Source: a virus. From it: a stretch of 64,000 nt of DNA. A program made the translations under genes and the position numbers. The notes beneath the pieces were generated by a model. The model saw only the letters and a program-made list of their open reading frames with translations, did no database searches and was not told where the DNA came from. Within the stretch, counting starts at the first letter, position 1. Every line of letters begins with the position of its first letter. Shown piece after piece: positions 21,214 through 28,411 of this stretch. The stretch covers positions 1 to 64,000 of the IMG/VR virus record IMGVR_UViG_3300049811_000333. The stretch is one strand, 5' to 3'.

Positions 21214-21524
21214 AGAACTTGGTAAACCTCCGTCTTCCGGGCGTTCGACCGCGGACCCTTCATGTTGACGTAGGTGCCGGTTCCGACGATCACCCTCTGG
21301 CGCTTCAGCCACGAGATGAACGCGCCCCAGGCGTTGTGATGGTGGGGGCGAAGATCCCTGGCCTCACAGGCCAGACGAATGTCTTCGCCTGTCACCTTCT
21401 GACCCTTCATGGAGCGCACCACCTTGGCGGATCCAGCTTTCCAGTCGTCCGGGGCACGGCTGTAAACCCGGTCCAGGGCTTCATCCCGCATCTGGGTAGC
21501 CGCGCACTCTTTGTAGATACTCAT
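21210..21524 (-). CDS. Probable winged-helix protein, 104 aa
   Basis: Conserved-looking pattern TGEDIRLACEARDLRPHHHN, AWGAFISWLKRQRVIVGTG, ending in ARKTEVYQVL, common in phage proteins of unknown function that are predicted winged helices. It lies between two related HNH genes and is coupled to both by overlapping start and stop codons. Confidence 0.65.
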   Translation of the reverse strand: MSIYKECAATQMRDEALDRVYSRAPDDWKAGSAKVVRSMKGQKVTGEDIRLACEARDLRPHHHNAWGAFISWLKRQRVIVGTGTYVNMKGPRSNARKTEVYQVL

Positions 21525-21994
21525 GTCACACGTTCTCCCTCGTCGATTCTTGGCTCCACACGTTTCCATGACTTCCCCTTCCCGATCCTGGTGATCATGG
21601 ATCCGGAGACGCCGTAGTCGGGCGCAATTGCCCCCGGCTTCTCGCCCCGGAGAAGCCGGGCTTTGATCACTGCCACCTTCTCCGGATCGAGCTTGTTGCC
21701 GAGGTGGGCCTTGCCGCGTCCGCGTTCGTCACGAATGCGCGACCGCTCAGCCTTGGTGGCTAGGAACAGATGTCCGGGCTCGACGCAGGCGCGGTTTTCG
21801 CAGTCGATGCCGACCACGACGTCGTCCGGGAGATCGCCATTGTGCAGATACCAGGACACCCTGGCCGCCGTGGTGTTGATGCCGCGGAACTTCACGACGG
21901 CCCGCCCGGCCGGGGTTTTGGCTCCGGTCCATTCCAGGCATCCGGTTTGCTCGTTGCGCTGGGTATGACTGAGGAAACGGGCCAGCTCACTCAT
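21521..21994 (-). CDS. HNH endonuclease with C-terminal HTH (homing type), second copy
   Basis: A 157-residue relative of the protein at 20785: GCLEWTGAKTPAGRAVVKF, VSWYLHNGDLPDDVVVGIDC, ENRACVEPGHLFLATKAERS, then an HTH (GAIAPDYGVSGSMITRIGKG). Sequence around RNE(K/Q)TGCLEWTG is nearly identical in both. Probably a mobile homing endonuclease. Confidence 0.85.
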   Translation of the reverse strand: MSELARFLSHTQRNEQTGCLEWTGAKTPAGRAVVKFRGINTTAARVSWYLHNGDLPDDVVVGIDCENRACVEPGHLFLATKAERSRIRDERGRGKAHLGNKLDPEKVAVIKARLLRGEKPGAIAPDYGVSGSMITRIGKGKSWKRVEPRIDEGERVT

Positions 21995-22232
21995 CTGTGC
22001 CCTCGCACACCACCTCCAGGAACTGGACCCGGACTTTGACGATGCCGCATCCCTGCCAACAGCGATTGTGTTCCTTCAGATCCTCAATGCTTGGATAGAC
22101 GCGGTTGCCGCCAGATGCGCAACCAAGCTCGCACTCCCAGTCGACGAGGTCCATATAGCAGTCGATGAAGGTGTCGTCCTTGTTAACCCGGAACATGGGG
22201 AAGGCGGCATCAGGCACTGCGTTATTAGTCAT
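21987..22232 (-). CDS. Hypothetical protein, 81 aa, four Cys
   Basis: Globular protein with C residues at FIDCYMD, WECELGCASGG, NRCWQGCGIV and VVCEGTDE, possibly metal binding. GGAGACAGGA directly precedes the ATG. It overlaps the HNH gene by 8 nt. Unrecognised. Confidence 0.65.
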   Translation of the reverse strand: MTNNAVPDAAFPMFRVNKDDTFIDCYMDLVDWECELGCASGGNRVYPSIEDLKEHNRCWQGCGIVKVRVQFLEVVCEGTDE

Positions 22233-22259
22233 TCCTGTCTCCAGCCGATGATTGCGCAG

Positions 22260-22448
22260 TCAACATTCGTTATCACTCGACTCCATCAGGCTGCTCTCAT
22301 GCACGTTATAGAGATGCTCCGGATACGACACGTCGTACCTGTACCCGTAGCCAGATGGGTCCTTATCAACGCAGGTGATGACGCACACCTTGCCTTTGAA
22401 ATAGTCAACGACGACCCTGTCGCCGACCTTGAATCTTGGCTCTTTCAT
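22260..22448 (-). CDS. SH3-like small protein, 62 aa
   Basis: MKEPRFKVGDRVVVDYFKGK followed by VCVITCVDKD and YRYDVSYPEHLYNVHESSL has the strand pattern of small SH3-like barrels. GGAATAGA precedes the ATG. Function unknown. Confidence 0.65.
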   Translation of the reverse strand: MKEPRFKVGDRVVVDYFKGKVCVITCVDKDPSGYGYRYDVSYPEHLYNVHESSLMESSDNEC

Positions 22449-22450
22449 TT

Positions 22451-22765
22451 CTATTCCTCATTGTCCAAGAGGCTGTCGAGGTAGTCTTCCTCGGCTTGGG
22501 TCCAGCCCCTGTTCTTTGGCTTCTTGCGCCGCTTGTCCGGGATCACGCGCTGCCGGTACTTCTTGGTGCCGAGGTCCTTGGCCTCGTCGCTGCGCTTCTT
22601 GGTGAAGATCTTGAGTGTCCGGCAGTCGTCCTGGAGCGAGAACGTCATGTCAACATCCCAGAGCTCCAATGCCCTGCCTTCGTCGCTGACGACGGTAAGG
22701 CGCGTCACTTTCGGAACGCACGCCTTCAGGACGGCCTCGCAGGCCTCAGCTTCCGTGCCTCTCAT
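22451..22765 (-). CDS. Hypothetical protein, 104 aa
   Basis: N-terminal half beta-rich (VTRLTVVSDEGRALELWDVD), C-terminal half basic then acidic (VIPDKRRKKPKNRGWTQAEE). GGAGG eight bases before the ATG at 22765 decides the start over a TTG two codons earlier. Unrecognised. Confidence 0.65.
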   Translation of the reverse strand: MRGTEAEACEAVLKACVPKVTRLTVVSDEGRALELWDVDMTFSLQDDCRTLKIFTKKRSDEAKDLGTKKYRQRVIPDKRRKKPKNRGWTQAEEDYLDSLLDNEE

Positions 22766-22979
22766 TGGCAAGCCTCCATTCCAGGTTCCGGATTTCTTGC
22801 TCTAGCTCTTTGACCTTGACTCGGAGCTCGTCGCGCTCCTGGCCAACCATCATGTCCCAGTATTTCGACATCGCCTGCTCTGCTTCCCGGATGCTGGAGG
22901 CGATGACCGCCTCGAAGTAGTTCGGAGGCGTGAACATCAGCCGGGCCACCAGGATCTTGGCTCTGGCCTCAGGTGTCAT
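22746..22979 (-). CDS. Helical coiled-coil protein, 77 aa
   Basis: Almost entirely helical, ending in a clear coiled coil (ERDELRVKVKELEQEIRNL). Overlaps both neighbours by 11-20 nt. Function unknown. Confidence 0.65.
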   Translation of the reverse strand: MTPEARAKILVARLMFTPPNYFEAVIASSIREAEQAMSKYWDMMVGQERDELRVKVKELEQEIRNLEWRLANERHGS

Positions 22980-23199
22980 TTTTGATTTTCCCCTGAGCGA
23001 TCATGGCGTCGGCGATGGCATAGGCGCCCTTTGCAATCTCTTCGGCTGTAGGCATGGCGTGCTTTGGGATAAAAGCTGCGCCGATGCCCATGACGGCCTG
23101 ACCAGCGAACCAGTCCCGGAGAGACATGCCGTACTCTGCGGCACTGTATTCGGTCCCTGGGATCGGGAAGGCTGTGCCGCCGCAATCGATTTTAGCCAT
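22969..23199 (-). CDS. Conserved phage protein (SLRDWFAGQA family)
   Basis: The central GMSLRDWFAGQAVMG motif followed by AEEIAKGAYAIADAMIAQ is found in a small protein family widespread in phages and prophages, with no known activity. The ATG overlaps the preceding stop. Confidence 0.75.
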   Translation of the reverse strand: MAKIDCGGTAFPIPGTEYSAAEYGMSLRDWFAGQAVMGIGAAFIPKHAMPTAEEIAKGAYAIADAMIAQGKIKNDT

Positions 23200-23350
23200 C
23201 TTGCATCTCCACCAGTTTGCAGAGAGCGGCGAACCCGCCGATCCCGATAGAGGCGCCAGCCAGGAAGCTGGCGCCGAATGCGAGGAAGATCACGCCGCAG
23301 AGGGCGCAGATGATGGGCTCAGCGAACGCCTGGAGATACGCAGTCGCCAT
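23192..23350 (-). CDS. Small membrane protein, 52 aa
   Basis: One long or two short hydrophobic segments (EPIICALCGVIFLAFGASFL, GASIGIGGFAALC). AAAGGATT lies upstream of ATGs at 23356 and 23350; the latter has better spacing. Function unknown. Confidence 0.6.
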   Translation of the reverse strand: MATAYLQAFAEPIICALCGVIFLAFGASFLAGASIGIGGFAALCKLVEMQDG

Positions 23351-23477
23351 TGACATAATCCTTTCCGGAATTGACGCAGAAGCGCACCACGTCAGCTTCA
23401 AAAACGGCCCTCATGCAGCTGCTAGCGGCCAACAAGACCGCAAAGCAGCAGACAAGCCAGAGGATCGATCTGTCCAT
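23319..23477 (-). CDS. Small signal-anchored or lipoprotein-like protein, 52 aa
   Basis: N terminus MDRSILWLVCCFAVLLAASS, then Cys, could be a signal peptide with a loose lipobox (AASSC), followed by a short exported part with two more cysteines. The ATG overlaps the upstream stop (TGATG) with GGAGGG just before. A small secreted Rz1-like or moron protein is possible but not shown. Confidence 0.6.
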   Translation of the reverse strand: MDRSILWLVCCFAVLLAASSCMRAVFEADVVRFCVNSGKDYVNGDCVSPGVR

Positions 23478-23929
23478 CAGCCCTCCGTGCGTTCTGAGGC
23501 CTCGGTTTCGGTGCTCATGTTGACGTACCCAGAGCAACCATTCGATCCGGGAATGGCGACAGGGATGTTGCGGTGGATGGTTTCCCGGACCGCGTTCGGC
23601 TTGAACACGATATGGAAGGCGTCCTTGTAGGCGGCTGCGATCCCGGCCTGGAGAGCGGCTTCCGCAATCGAGGTGCGAGCCTTCTCTTCGTTGGCTTTGT
23701 AGCTCGCGATCTCTTGCTTCAGGGCTCGGATCTCGTCATCGCGCTTGCCGCGCAGTTCGACCTCTTCGCGCCAATTGGCGGTGACGTCTTCGAACGCCTT
23801 CTTGAGGCGCGCGATCTCTTGCTCAGCCCTCTCGAACTTCTTATGCAGGTTCTCGACGGCTACCGCCGCGTCGAGATTGAACGTCTTCTCTGTGACCAGC
23901 TTCTCAACGAGGTCTGTAAGTTCTTTCAT
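23477..23929 (-). CDS. Long coiled-coil protein, 150 aa
   Basis: Residues 1-110 are an uninterrupted charged helix with heptads (LVEKLVTEKTFNLDAA, EQEIARLKKAFEDV, DDEIRALKQEIASYK), followed by AALQAGIAAAYKDAFHIVF and a short globular end. GGAGGCAGA precedes the ATG at 23929. Role unknown; possibly a scaffold or adaptor. Confidence 0.7.
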   Translation of the reverse strand: MKELTDLVEKLVTEKTFNLDAAVAVENLHKKFERAEQEIARLKKAFEDVTANWREEVELRGKRDDEIRALKQEIASYKANEEKARTSIAEAALQAGIAAAYKDAFHIVFKPNAVRETIHRNIPVAIPGSNGCSGYVNMSTETEASERTEG

Positions 23930-24153
23930 TCTGCCTCCAGCTTCTTGATGATTGCGCGTATGTTGGCGCGGGTTGATACAAGCCCTCGATTGCGTTCGAG
24001 GCTCTTTGACTTCGAGATCGTGCAAACCATGGAGAACGGCTTGCCTTGGTATTCACCGACGAGACGACAGTGCGGGCTCCCGCCGATGACCTTGGCCTTG
24101 CGCACGCCCTCGCGTTCCGCGAGGCGGGCGATCTCCCGTGAGTTCTTGTCCAT
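23926..24153 (-). CDS. Hypothetical protein, 75 aa (double-strand-RNA/HicA-like pattern)
   Basis: MDKNSREIARLAEREGVRKA, GGSPHCRLVGEYQGKPFSMV and TRANIRAIIKKLEAE give a helix-strand-strand-helix pattern loosely like small HicA or dsRNA-binding folds. The catalytic His context GSPH is present but no antitoxin partner follows. First gene of its transcript. Role uncertain. Confidence 0.6.
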   Translation of the reverse strand: MDKNSREIARLAEREGVRKAKVIGGSPHCRLVGEYQGKPFSMVCTISKSKSLERNRGLVSTRANIRAIIKKLEAE

Positions 24154-24177
24154 GTCTCCTCTCTGCGTTGATTGTGG

Positions 24178-24206
24178 TGTGTACCATATGTATTAACAAT
24201 AGGCAA
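24178..24206 (-). promoter_or_regulatory. Leftward promoter
   Basis: On the minus strand TTGCCT (24201-24206), 17-bp spacer, TACACA (24178-24183), 25 nt before the ATG at 24153. It would drive the 24.1-20.8 kb gene set. Confidence 0.6.
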
Positions 24207-24295
24207 GCGGACATGCGGCGGGCCGGTTCCCGTTGCCCTGTGCTCAGGATAGGGTCCACCACTAGACCGGAGGGGGCCCGAGCACAGACCGCAAT

Positions 24296-24610
24296 TCAGT
24301 AGGTATCACAGAAGGGCGTCTCGGCATCGCGCCAGACGCAATTGGGGAGCTCGTCGATGAGGACCCCAAGGATTTCCTGCTCAAACCTCCGTCCTGTGCT
24401 GGTGAGGTCGAGCTTCTCCCCGGTCCGGATCATGTGCCGGTAGGTCTTGCCCCGGAGGACGTTGCGAATGCAGGTGTGGCTGACGCCGTACTGCCTGGCG
24501 AGGCGCCGCTGGCAGCCGTAGCGGCCGGTGTAGCTGTCCCGGATTTCCCGGGCCTGCTCATTGGTGAGCTTGGGTTGGCTTCCGTTCAGGGGCACGATCC
24601 TCATCGTCAT
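24296..24610 (-). CDS. HTH protein with NUMOD-like DNA-binding helix, 104 aa
   Basis: Residues 15-60 (KLTNEQAREIRDSYTGRYGC, RRLARQYGVSHTCIRNVLRG) form the HTH found in homing-endonuclease accessory domains. No nuclease domain is present, so it may be a regulator or a remnant. The ATG at 24610 overlaps the upstream stop. Confidence 0.65.
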   Translation of the reverse strand: MTMRIVPLNGSQPKLTNEQAREIRDSYTGRYGCQRRLARQYGVSHTCIRNVLRGKTYRHMIRTGEKLDLTSTGRRFEQEILGVLIDELPNCVWRDAETPFCDTY

Positions 24611-24828
24611 CAGTTGTCCTCCGACTCCAGAATTCTCCTGCATTTGTCGCAGCGCTTCAGCAATTCGACGTAGTCCGGATGCTCGGCGTCATAGCCAAAG
24701 CAGTTGCCGCGCCCGTCCGGGCCGTCACCCTCGTGGCCATAGCGATGGAAGGCCAAAGTCTCGGTCTTCGGGAAGCAATACCTGCAGAGGTCAATGGGAT
24801 CGCTGCGGCTTGTATAGATGCGTGGCAT
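24610..24828 (-). CDS. Two-CxxC zinc-finger-like protein, 72 aa
   Basis: LCRYCF and RCDKCRRILE give two CxxC pairs flanking an acidic/Gly loop (EGDGPDGRGNCFGYDAE), the layout of a treble-clef or zinc ribbon. AGGATGAGTC precedes the ATG. Function unknown. Confidence 0.65.
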   Translation of the reverse strand: MPRIYTSRSDPIDLCRYCFPKTETLAFHRYGHEGDGPDGRGNCFGYDAEHPDYVELLKRCDKCRRILESEDN

Positions 24829-24831
24829 GAC

Positions 24832-25005
24832 TCATCCTCTGCTGAAGCGGAAATTGACGACGCCCATGGCGATCTCTCCGGGGTCCTTGCCCCAGACATC
24901 GGCGACCAGGAGGACGCTGATTTGCTCGGCGATCACAAAGGGGTCGAGCTCGGTCGGCTCGTCGTTTTCGGCAATCCAGCGGACTGCGGCATTGAGCTTG
25001 GACAT
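24832..25005 (-). CDS. Small protein next to integrase, 57 aa
   Basis: Helical protein (MSKLNAAVRWIAENDEPTEL) just downstream of the integrase, with AGGAGG before the ATG at 25005; the open frame beyond is a shadow of int. Could be an excisionase by position, but it is not obviously basic or winged-helix. Unrecognised. Confidence 0.55.
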   Translation of the reverse strand: MSKLNAAVRWIAENDEPTELDPFVIAEQISVLLVADVWGKDPGEIAMGVVNFRFSRG

Positions 25006-25013
25006 GCGGCCTC

Positions 25014-25976
25014 CTAGCGGCCGCGAGCCCTCGCCGCGGCCTGTTGAAACAGGGGTGAATGATGACCGTAGGTTCGCTCCAGGATCTCGACTGACATGGC
25101 GAGGAACCCTGAGGCTTCGTGGTAACTGACGCCAGACTGCAAGAGCCAAGTCGCGCAGGTGTGGCGGCAGATATGGGGGCCGTCAGGCCCTTGCCCGGCG
25201 GCCAGAGCCGTGGAGTTCCAGGCTTTGTGGACGCGTTTCACCGGCTCCCCCTTGCGGTGGATGCAGTGCTCAATCCCGGCAGCGAGGTCCAGCCGCTTCC
25301 AGCGGCGGAGGTGGGCCAGGAGCCGTTGGTGTATCCGGGCCGTCCCTTTTCGCTTATTCGGGGAAATCTCGCGTCCGCGGTGGAGTAGTCCGGCCTGGAG
25401 GTCAAACCATCCTGTTGGGCTAGGGGTCCAGGACAGTCCGAGGGCGGCTCCAGGCCGGGTTCCGGAGTAAACGCCGATCAGGATCAGGCGGCAGATGTGC
25501 CGGTTCCTGTGGCGCGCAATTCGCAATCTCGCCGCGGCCTGTCCGCGGGTCATGAAATAGCCGGTTCTTGGTTCCGGCTTGGGTGGCATCCAGATTTTCC
25601 AAGATCCCGCTATTTCCGACCCCCGCGGACGTAAAGCGGCGGCAAGGAACTGAAGCTCGTGCCGGATGGTGGCTGGCTTCTTGTTTCGGTGCTGGGCATA
25701 GGCCCGGCAGGTCCGCTCGGTCACGTCGGACGGGTGCATATCCCCCCACCAGGCGATGAGGGGCTTGGCCATGTGCTGACCGAAGTCAGTCTTGGTGGGG
25801 TGGTTGCGGAGGTGGGCTTTGAGGATGTCCCGGAGTGTACCGGAGAGGTACTTTGCTAAGGCTGCCTGAGCCAACTCGGGATCTCGTAAACCCGTCCGGA
25901 TTTCCCGGCCCTGGTCGAGGATGACCCAGAGGCCGGATTTCCGGAGATACAGACGCGGTGGTTTTGTGGGGCGCAT
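25014..25976 (-). CDS. int: Tyrosine recombinase (phage integrase)
   Basis: A 320-residue integrase. The N-terminal SAM-like arm region spans about 45-130 (DVTERTCRAYAQHRNKKPAT). Catalytic residues: Arg in IGVYSGTRPGAALGL, His-x-x-Arg in GPHICRHTCATWLL and the nucleophile Tyr in LERTYGHHSP. It should integrate and, with a directionality factor, excise the phage; the tRNA-Pro fragment at 20.65 kb is the likely attP. The gene is 4.3 kb from that site, unusually far, with mobile HNH genes between. Confidence 0.95.
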   Translation of the reverse strand: MRPTKPPRLYLRKSGLWVILDQGREIRTGLRDPELAQAALAKYLSGTLRDILKAHLRNHPTKTDFGQHMAKPLIAWWGDMHPSDVTERTCRAYAQHRNKKPATIRHELQFLAAALRPRGSEIAGSWKIWMPPKPEPRTGYFMTRGQAAARLRIARHRNRHICRLILIGVYSGTRPGAALGLSWTPSPTGWFDLQAGLLHRGREISPNKRKGTARIHQRLLAHLRRWKRLDLAAGIEHCIHRKGEPVKRVHKAWNSTALAAGQGPDGPHICRHTCATWLLQSGVSYHEASGFLAMSVEILERTYGHHSPLFQQAAARARGR

Positions 25977-25985
25977 GGCCCCAGG

Positions 25986-26234
25986 TTAATGGGCGTTCTT
26001 CTTCGCCTCAAGGGCCATGGCCCTGACCTCCTCCTGGATGCCAAGGATGAACATCTGCACGGACACCTCAAACCCGTAGAGGTTCTGGCGCTGCAGCACC
26101 TCCAGGATAATCCGGAGGAGAACCGAGACCCCGAGATCGGCCGGGGCCTTAGCCTCGTTGAGGTCGGCAACCACCATCTCGTAGAGGGTGTCCATGAGCA
26201 CGGCTTCTTCGTCCGTGACGGGGCGACTGGGCAT
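25986..26234 (-). CDS. Hypothetical protein, 82 aa
   Basis: Helical acidic protein (LMDTLYEMVVADLNEAKAPA, LLRIILEVLQRQNLYGFEV). GGAAGAATAG precedes the ATG. Encoded just before int. Shares a helical, Val/Leu-rich style with the next protein. Unrecognised. Confidence 0.65.
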   Translation of the reverse strand: MPSRPVTDEEAVLMDTLYEMVVADLNEAKAPADLGVSVLLRIILEVLQRQNLYGFEVSVQMFILGIQEEVRAMALEAKKNAH

Positions 26235-26489
26235 CTATTCTTCCTCCATCACGAGAAGGCTCGACTTCGTCCGGAAGATCTCTTCCGACTCGCGCCGGAT
26301 CACGTCCGTGACGACGATCATGGCGTTGTTGAGCTCGCGCTGGGTCCGAGCGGCTCCGAGGCAGTGCGCCATCACGTCCGCCAGGACGTTGATGACGCTG
26401 CCGCTGTCGAGGCCGTGCCGGTCAATGCACAGGAAGACGTCGTGCCGCAAGGCTTGCAGCACGGGCTGCTGGAAATCACTAGGCTGCAA
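26235..26489 (-). CDS. Hypothetical protein, 84 aa
   Basis: Helical protein (QALRHDVFLCIDRHGLDSGS, ELNNAMIVVTDVIRRESEEI). The start is TTG with AAGGA eight bases upstream, overlapping the previous gene by 11 nt. Function unknown. Confidence 0.6.
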   Translation of the reverse strand: MQPSDFQQPVLQALRHDVFLCIDRHGLDSGSVINVLADVMAHCLGAARTQRELNNAMIVVTDVIRRESEEIFRTKSSLLVMEEE

Positions 26490-26901
26490 CGGAGGTATCC
26501 TTTTCCCTGAGAACGGTTCGCACCAGGGCGTGAACCGCTTCCTGGCATTCGTCCGGGCTTTCGAGGAGGGTGGGCTCCAGGAAGGCCATCATCTCGCGCA
26601 CGCAGGTCTGCTCGCTGTGCGTCAGCCGAGCTCGGACCGGGTTCACGACAATCCGGACCCCAGTCATGATCGCATTGATCCTGGTGCTGGGATTGAAGTG
26701 GATCTTCTCCTTGGCCAGGAGGTGGTAGAGCGGGCGCCGGTAGACCTTGGCGAGGTCGCTCAGGGTCTTGAAGGATTTGGGTGGCTCCCAGGCCCCGAGA
26801 ATTTTCCCGGCCCATGCGGTTCCATGTGGGATCTCTTTCGCCGCGGCGATGCAGAAAACTCCCAGAAACCAGACGCGCGCCTTGTCGCTCGGCGTCTCCA
26901 T
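26479..26901 (-). CDS. Hypothetical protein, 140 aa
   Basis: A possibly DNA-binding middle (FKTLSDLAKVYRRPLYHLLA) flanked by globular segments (WFLGVFCIAAAKEIPHGTAW). The ATG overlaps the upstream stop (TGATG). No family recognised. Confidence 0.65.
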   Translation of the reverse strand: METPSDKARVWFLGVFCIAAAKEIPHGTAWAGKILGAWEPPKSFKTLSDLAKVYRRPLYHLLAKEKIHFNPSTRINAIMTGVRIVVNPVRARLTHSEQTCVREMMAFLEPTLLESPDECQEAVHALVRTVLREKDTSVAA

Positions 26902-27116
26902 CAGATGTCCTTTCCGTTCTGAAACTCACACTTCCAGCGCTTGATGAACCAGTTTTCGGTCATGCCTGGATGCTCCGAGGCCCACTGCGAGATGATCTGC
27001 TGCGAGGCCATCATGCAGGTCAGAGGGCTGATGCCCTCGTCAGCTATCGTCAGCGGGTAGTCCCGGCAGCGGCGTGGGTCCCCGATCATGCACAGCGTCA
27101 TCACAAGGCTCAGCAT
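26901..27116 (-). CDS. Hypothetical protein, 71 aa
   Basis: Met/Cys-rich N terminus (MLSLVMTLCMIGDPRRCRDY) and a Trp-rich end (ENWFIKRWKCEFQNG). GGAGGGAAA directly before the ATG at 27116 decides the start. It overlaps the upstream gene by 77 nt in another frame. Confidence 0.6.
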   Translation of the reverse strand: MLSLVMTLCMIGDPRRCRDYPLTIADEGISPLTCMMASQQIISQWASEHPGMTENWFIKRWKCEFQNGKDI

Positions 27117-27393
27117 TTTCCCTCCGGATGAGGGCGATGGTCCCGTTCGAGCGCACAACGTAGGTGACCCGGAGGCCGCTCTGGTCGAGTGCGTCGAGAA
27201 GTTCCAGCGCCTGCTTCTGAGAGAGCTCGAAGGTCTTGGGGACCAGCCAGGGCGAGACACCCGGATCGATGGGCACGCACAAGCGTGCCCCATCTTCCAC
27301 ATGCGCGCGCAAGGACTTAGCCGTTAGCCCCCCGTTCTCTCGAATGTCACCGAGAACTCCCTGGGTTACAGTGTGAGTCCGGTTCCAGAACAT
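27040..27393 (-). CDS. Hypothetical protein, 117 aa
   Basis: N-terminal half resembles a small winged helix (VTQGVLGDIRENGGLTAKSL, KQALELLDALDQSGLRVTYV, RSNGTIALIRR). The C-terminal 25 residues overlap the next gene and are Pro-rich. GGGAG precedes the ATG, behind the GTATACACAGGGA element. Confidence 0.65.
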   Translation of the reverse strand: MFWNRTHTVTQGVLGDIRENGGLTAKSLRAHVEDGARLCVPIDPGVSPWLVPKTFELSQKQALELLDALDQSGLRVTYVVRSNGTIALIRRENAEPCDDAVHDRGPTPLPGLPADDS

Positions 27394-27402
27394 TAATCTT
27401 AC

Positions 27403-27415
27403 TCCCTGTGTATAC
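27403..27415 (-). promoter_or_regulatory. GTATACACAGGGA promoter-like element
   Basis: On the minus strand GTATACACAGGGA precedes the ribosome binding site of the 27393 gene; TATACA would serve as -10 but no good -35 is present. The same 13 bases occur at 36340-36352 in the same position relative to a gene. Confidence 0.45.
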
Positions 27416-27426
27416 GTTCGGCAATT

Positions 27427-27717
27427 CTATTTGTGGATAGCACGGAGCCAAATGAACGCATCCTTGGGGCTCCCGGCGGCTTTCATACCCGCCTGCTCCA
27501 GAGCGACGAGTTCCTTGGTGGTGCCCATGCCATCGATGTCGTTATCGGCGGCAATCCCGGCCTGATGGATAGCCTTCACCCTGGCTGGGCCGAGAGAGGT
27601 GAGCACGCGGTCGATCTCGATGAGGCCGCGAGCCAGCGCGGCCATGCGGTCGTCAAAGCCCTTGGCGCTCACCTCGAAGGTGTAGCCAAACGCCTCCAGG
27701 CTGGGGCTGTCATCCAT
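27427..27717 (-). CDS. Hypothetical protein, 96 aa
   Basis: Helical protein (FDDRMAALARGLIEIDRVLT, TTKELVALEQAGMKAAGSP) overlapping the upstream gene by 8 nt. Unrecognised. Confidence 0.65.
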   Translation of the reverse strand: MDDSPSLEAFGYTFEVSAKGFDDRMAALARGLIEIDRVLTSLGPARVKAIHQAGIAADNDIDGMGTTKELVALEQAGMKAAGSPKDAFIWLRAIHK

Positions 27718-27931
27718 GAGATACCCCTATGATCTTCAAGGCCTTCTCTGGCAGGCGCGCGCCCATGGCGTAGGCCCACTCGATGTCGGCGCGCTTGGTG
27801 CGCTCGATGCCAATGAGGTGGTCTGAGCCCACCCTGGTGATGGCCATGGCTTTCGCCAGTCGCATGTTCCGGACGTTGAAGTCGCAGATGGCCATGCCGT
27901 GGTCGGTGTAGATGGTGTAGAGACCCTTCAT
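27710..27931 (-). CDS. Hypothetical protein, 73 aa
   Basis: MKGLYTIYTDHGMAICDFNV and RNMRLAKAMAITRVGSDHLI suggest a small alpha/beta fold. The ATG overlaps the upstream stop (ATGA). Unrecognised. Confidence 0.65.
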   Translation of the reverse strand: MKGLYTIYTDHGMAICDFNVRNMRLAKAMAITRVGSDHLIGIERTKRADIEWAYAMGARLPEKALKIIGVSHG

Positions 27932-28284
27932 GCTCTGGGTGCCTCCCCCAGGAGGAGAAGCCGGACAAAGCGATCCGCCTGCCGGGCCGAGAAGTTCCCC
28001 TTCTCGAAGGTGGCGAGGATGTCGGGGTGCTTCTCCGCGACCGTCAGGAGAGCGGAGCAGAGGTCGTCGAAGTCGACAGTGACGTGCTTACCGTTGGCCC
28101 AGGCCTCGATCTCGAAGGGCGAGCGCCAGAAATCCCGGCAAGCGTAAAAGGGATCAATCGTGTTCAGGCCCTTGATTTTCCGGATCTCCTCGATCCAGTC
28201 CGAGTTCTCGATCCCGACCACAATCAGGTCGGAGAGGGTCTGGGGAGCAAGGGTCGTGAAGGTCGGCCCAGTCGGCTGGTTCAT
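27928..28284 (-). CDS. Hypothetical protein, 118 aa
   Basis: Helical, Phe/Trp-rich protein (FYACRDFWRSPFEIEAWANG, FDDLCSALLTVAEKHPDILA) ending in a basic/hydrophobic helix (RFVRLLLLGEAPRA). The ATG at 28284 lies inside the preceding gene (131-nt overlap). Unrecognised. Confidence 0.65.
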   Translation of the reverse strand: MNQPTGPTFTTLAPQTLSDLIVVGIENSDWIEEIRKIKGLNTIDPFYACRDFWRSPFEIEAWANGKHVTVDFDDLCSALLTVAEKHPDILATFEKGNFSARQADRFVRLLLLGEAPRA

Positions 28285-28411
28285 CGTCAATCTTCTCTAT
28301 CAGAACAGCATGGTGGGCGTGGTGGGTGCCCCGGAGGTCATCCGAGAGCACCCATCCAGGCGGGACGGGCTTGCCATGAGGTAGGTACTGGACAAGCCCG
28401 CGCTTTCTCAC
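28154..28411 (-). CDS. Small His-rich protein, 85 aa, C terminus uncertain
   Basis: The GTG start overlaps the XRE regulator stop (GTGA). Residues 1-45 (GLVQYLPHGKPVPPGWVLSD, DLRGTHHAHHAVLIEKID) look genuine; the remaining 40 overlap the next gene and look like a shadow. A frameshift or natural overlap are both possible. Confidence 0.5.
   Translation of the reverse strand: MRKRGLVQYLPHGKPVPPGWVLSDDLRGTHHAHHAVLIEKIDDEPADWADLHDPCSPDPLRPDCGRDRELGLDRGDPENQGPEHD

Noticed and set aside
23926-24153. HicA-type toxin
   Set aside because: Only a loose fold resemblance and no adjacent HicB-like antitoxin.
27429-27437. TTTGTGGATAG as a DnaA box
   Set aside because: A single imperfect match without neighbours does not define an origin.
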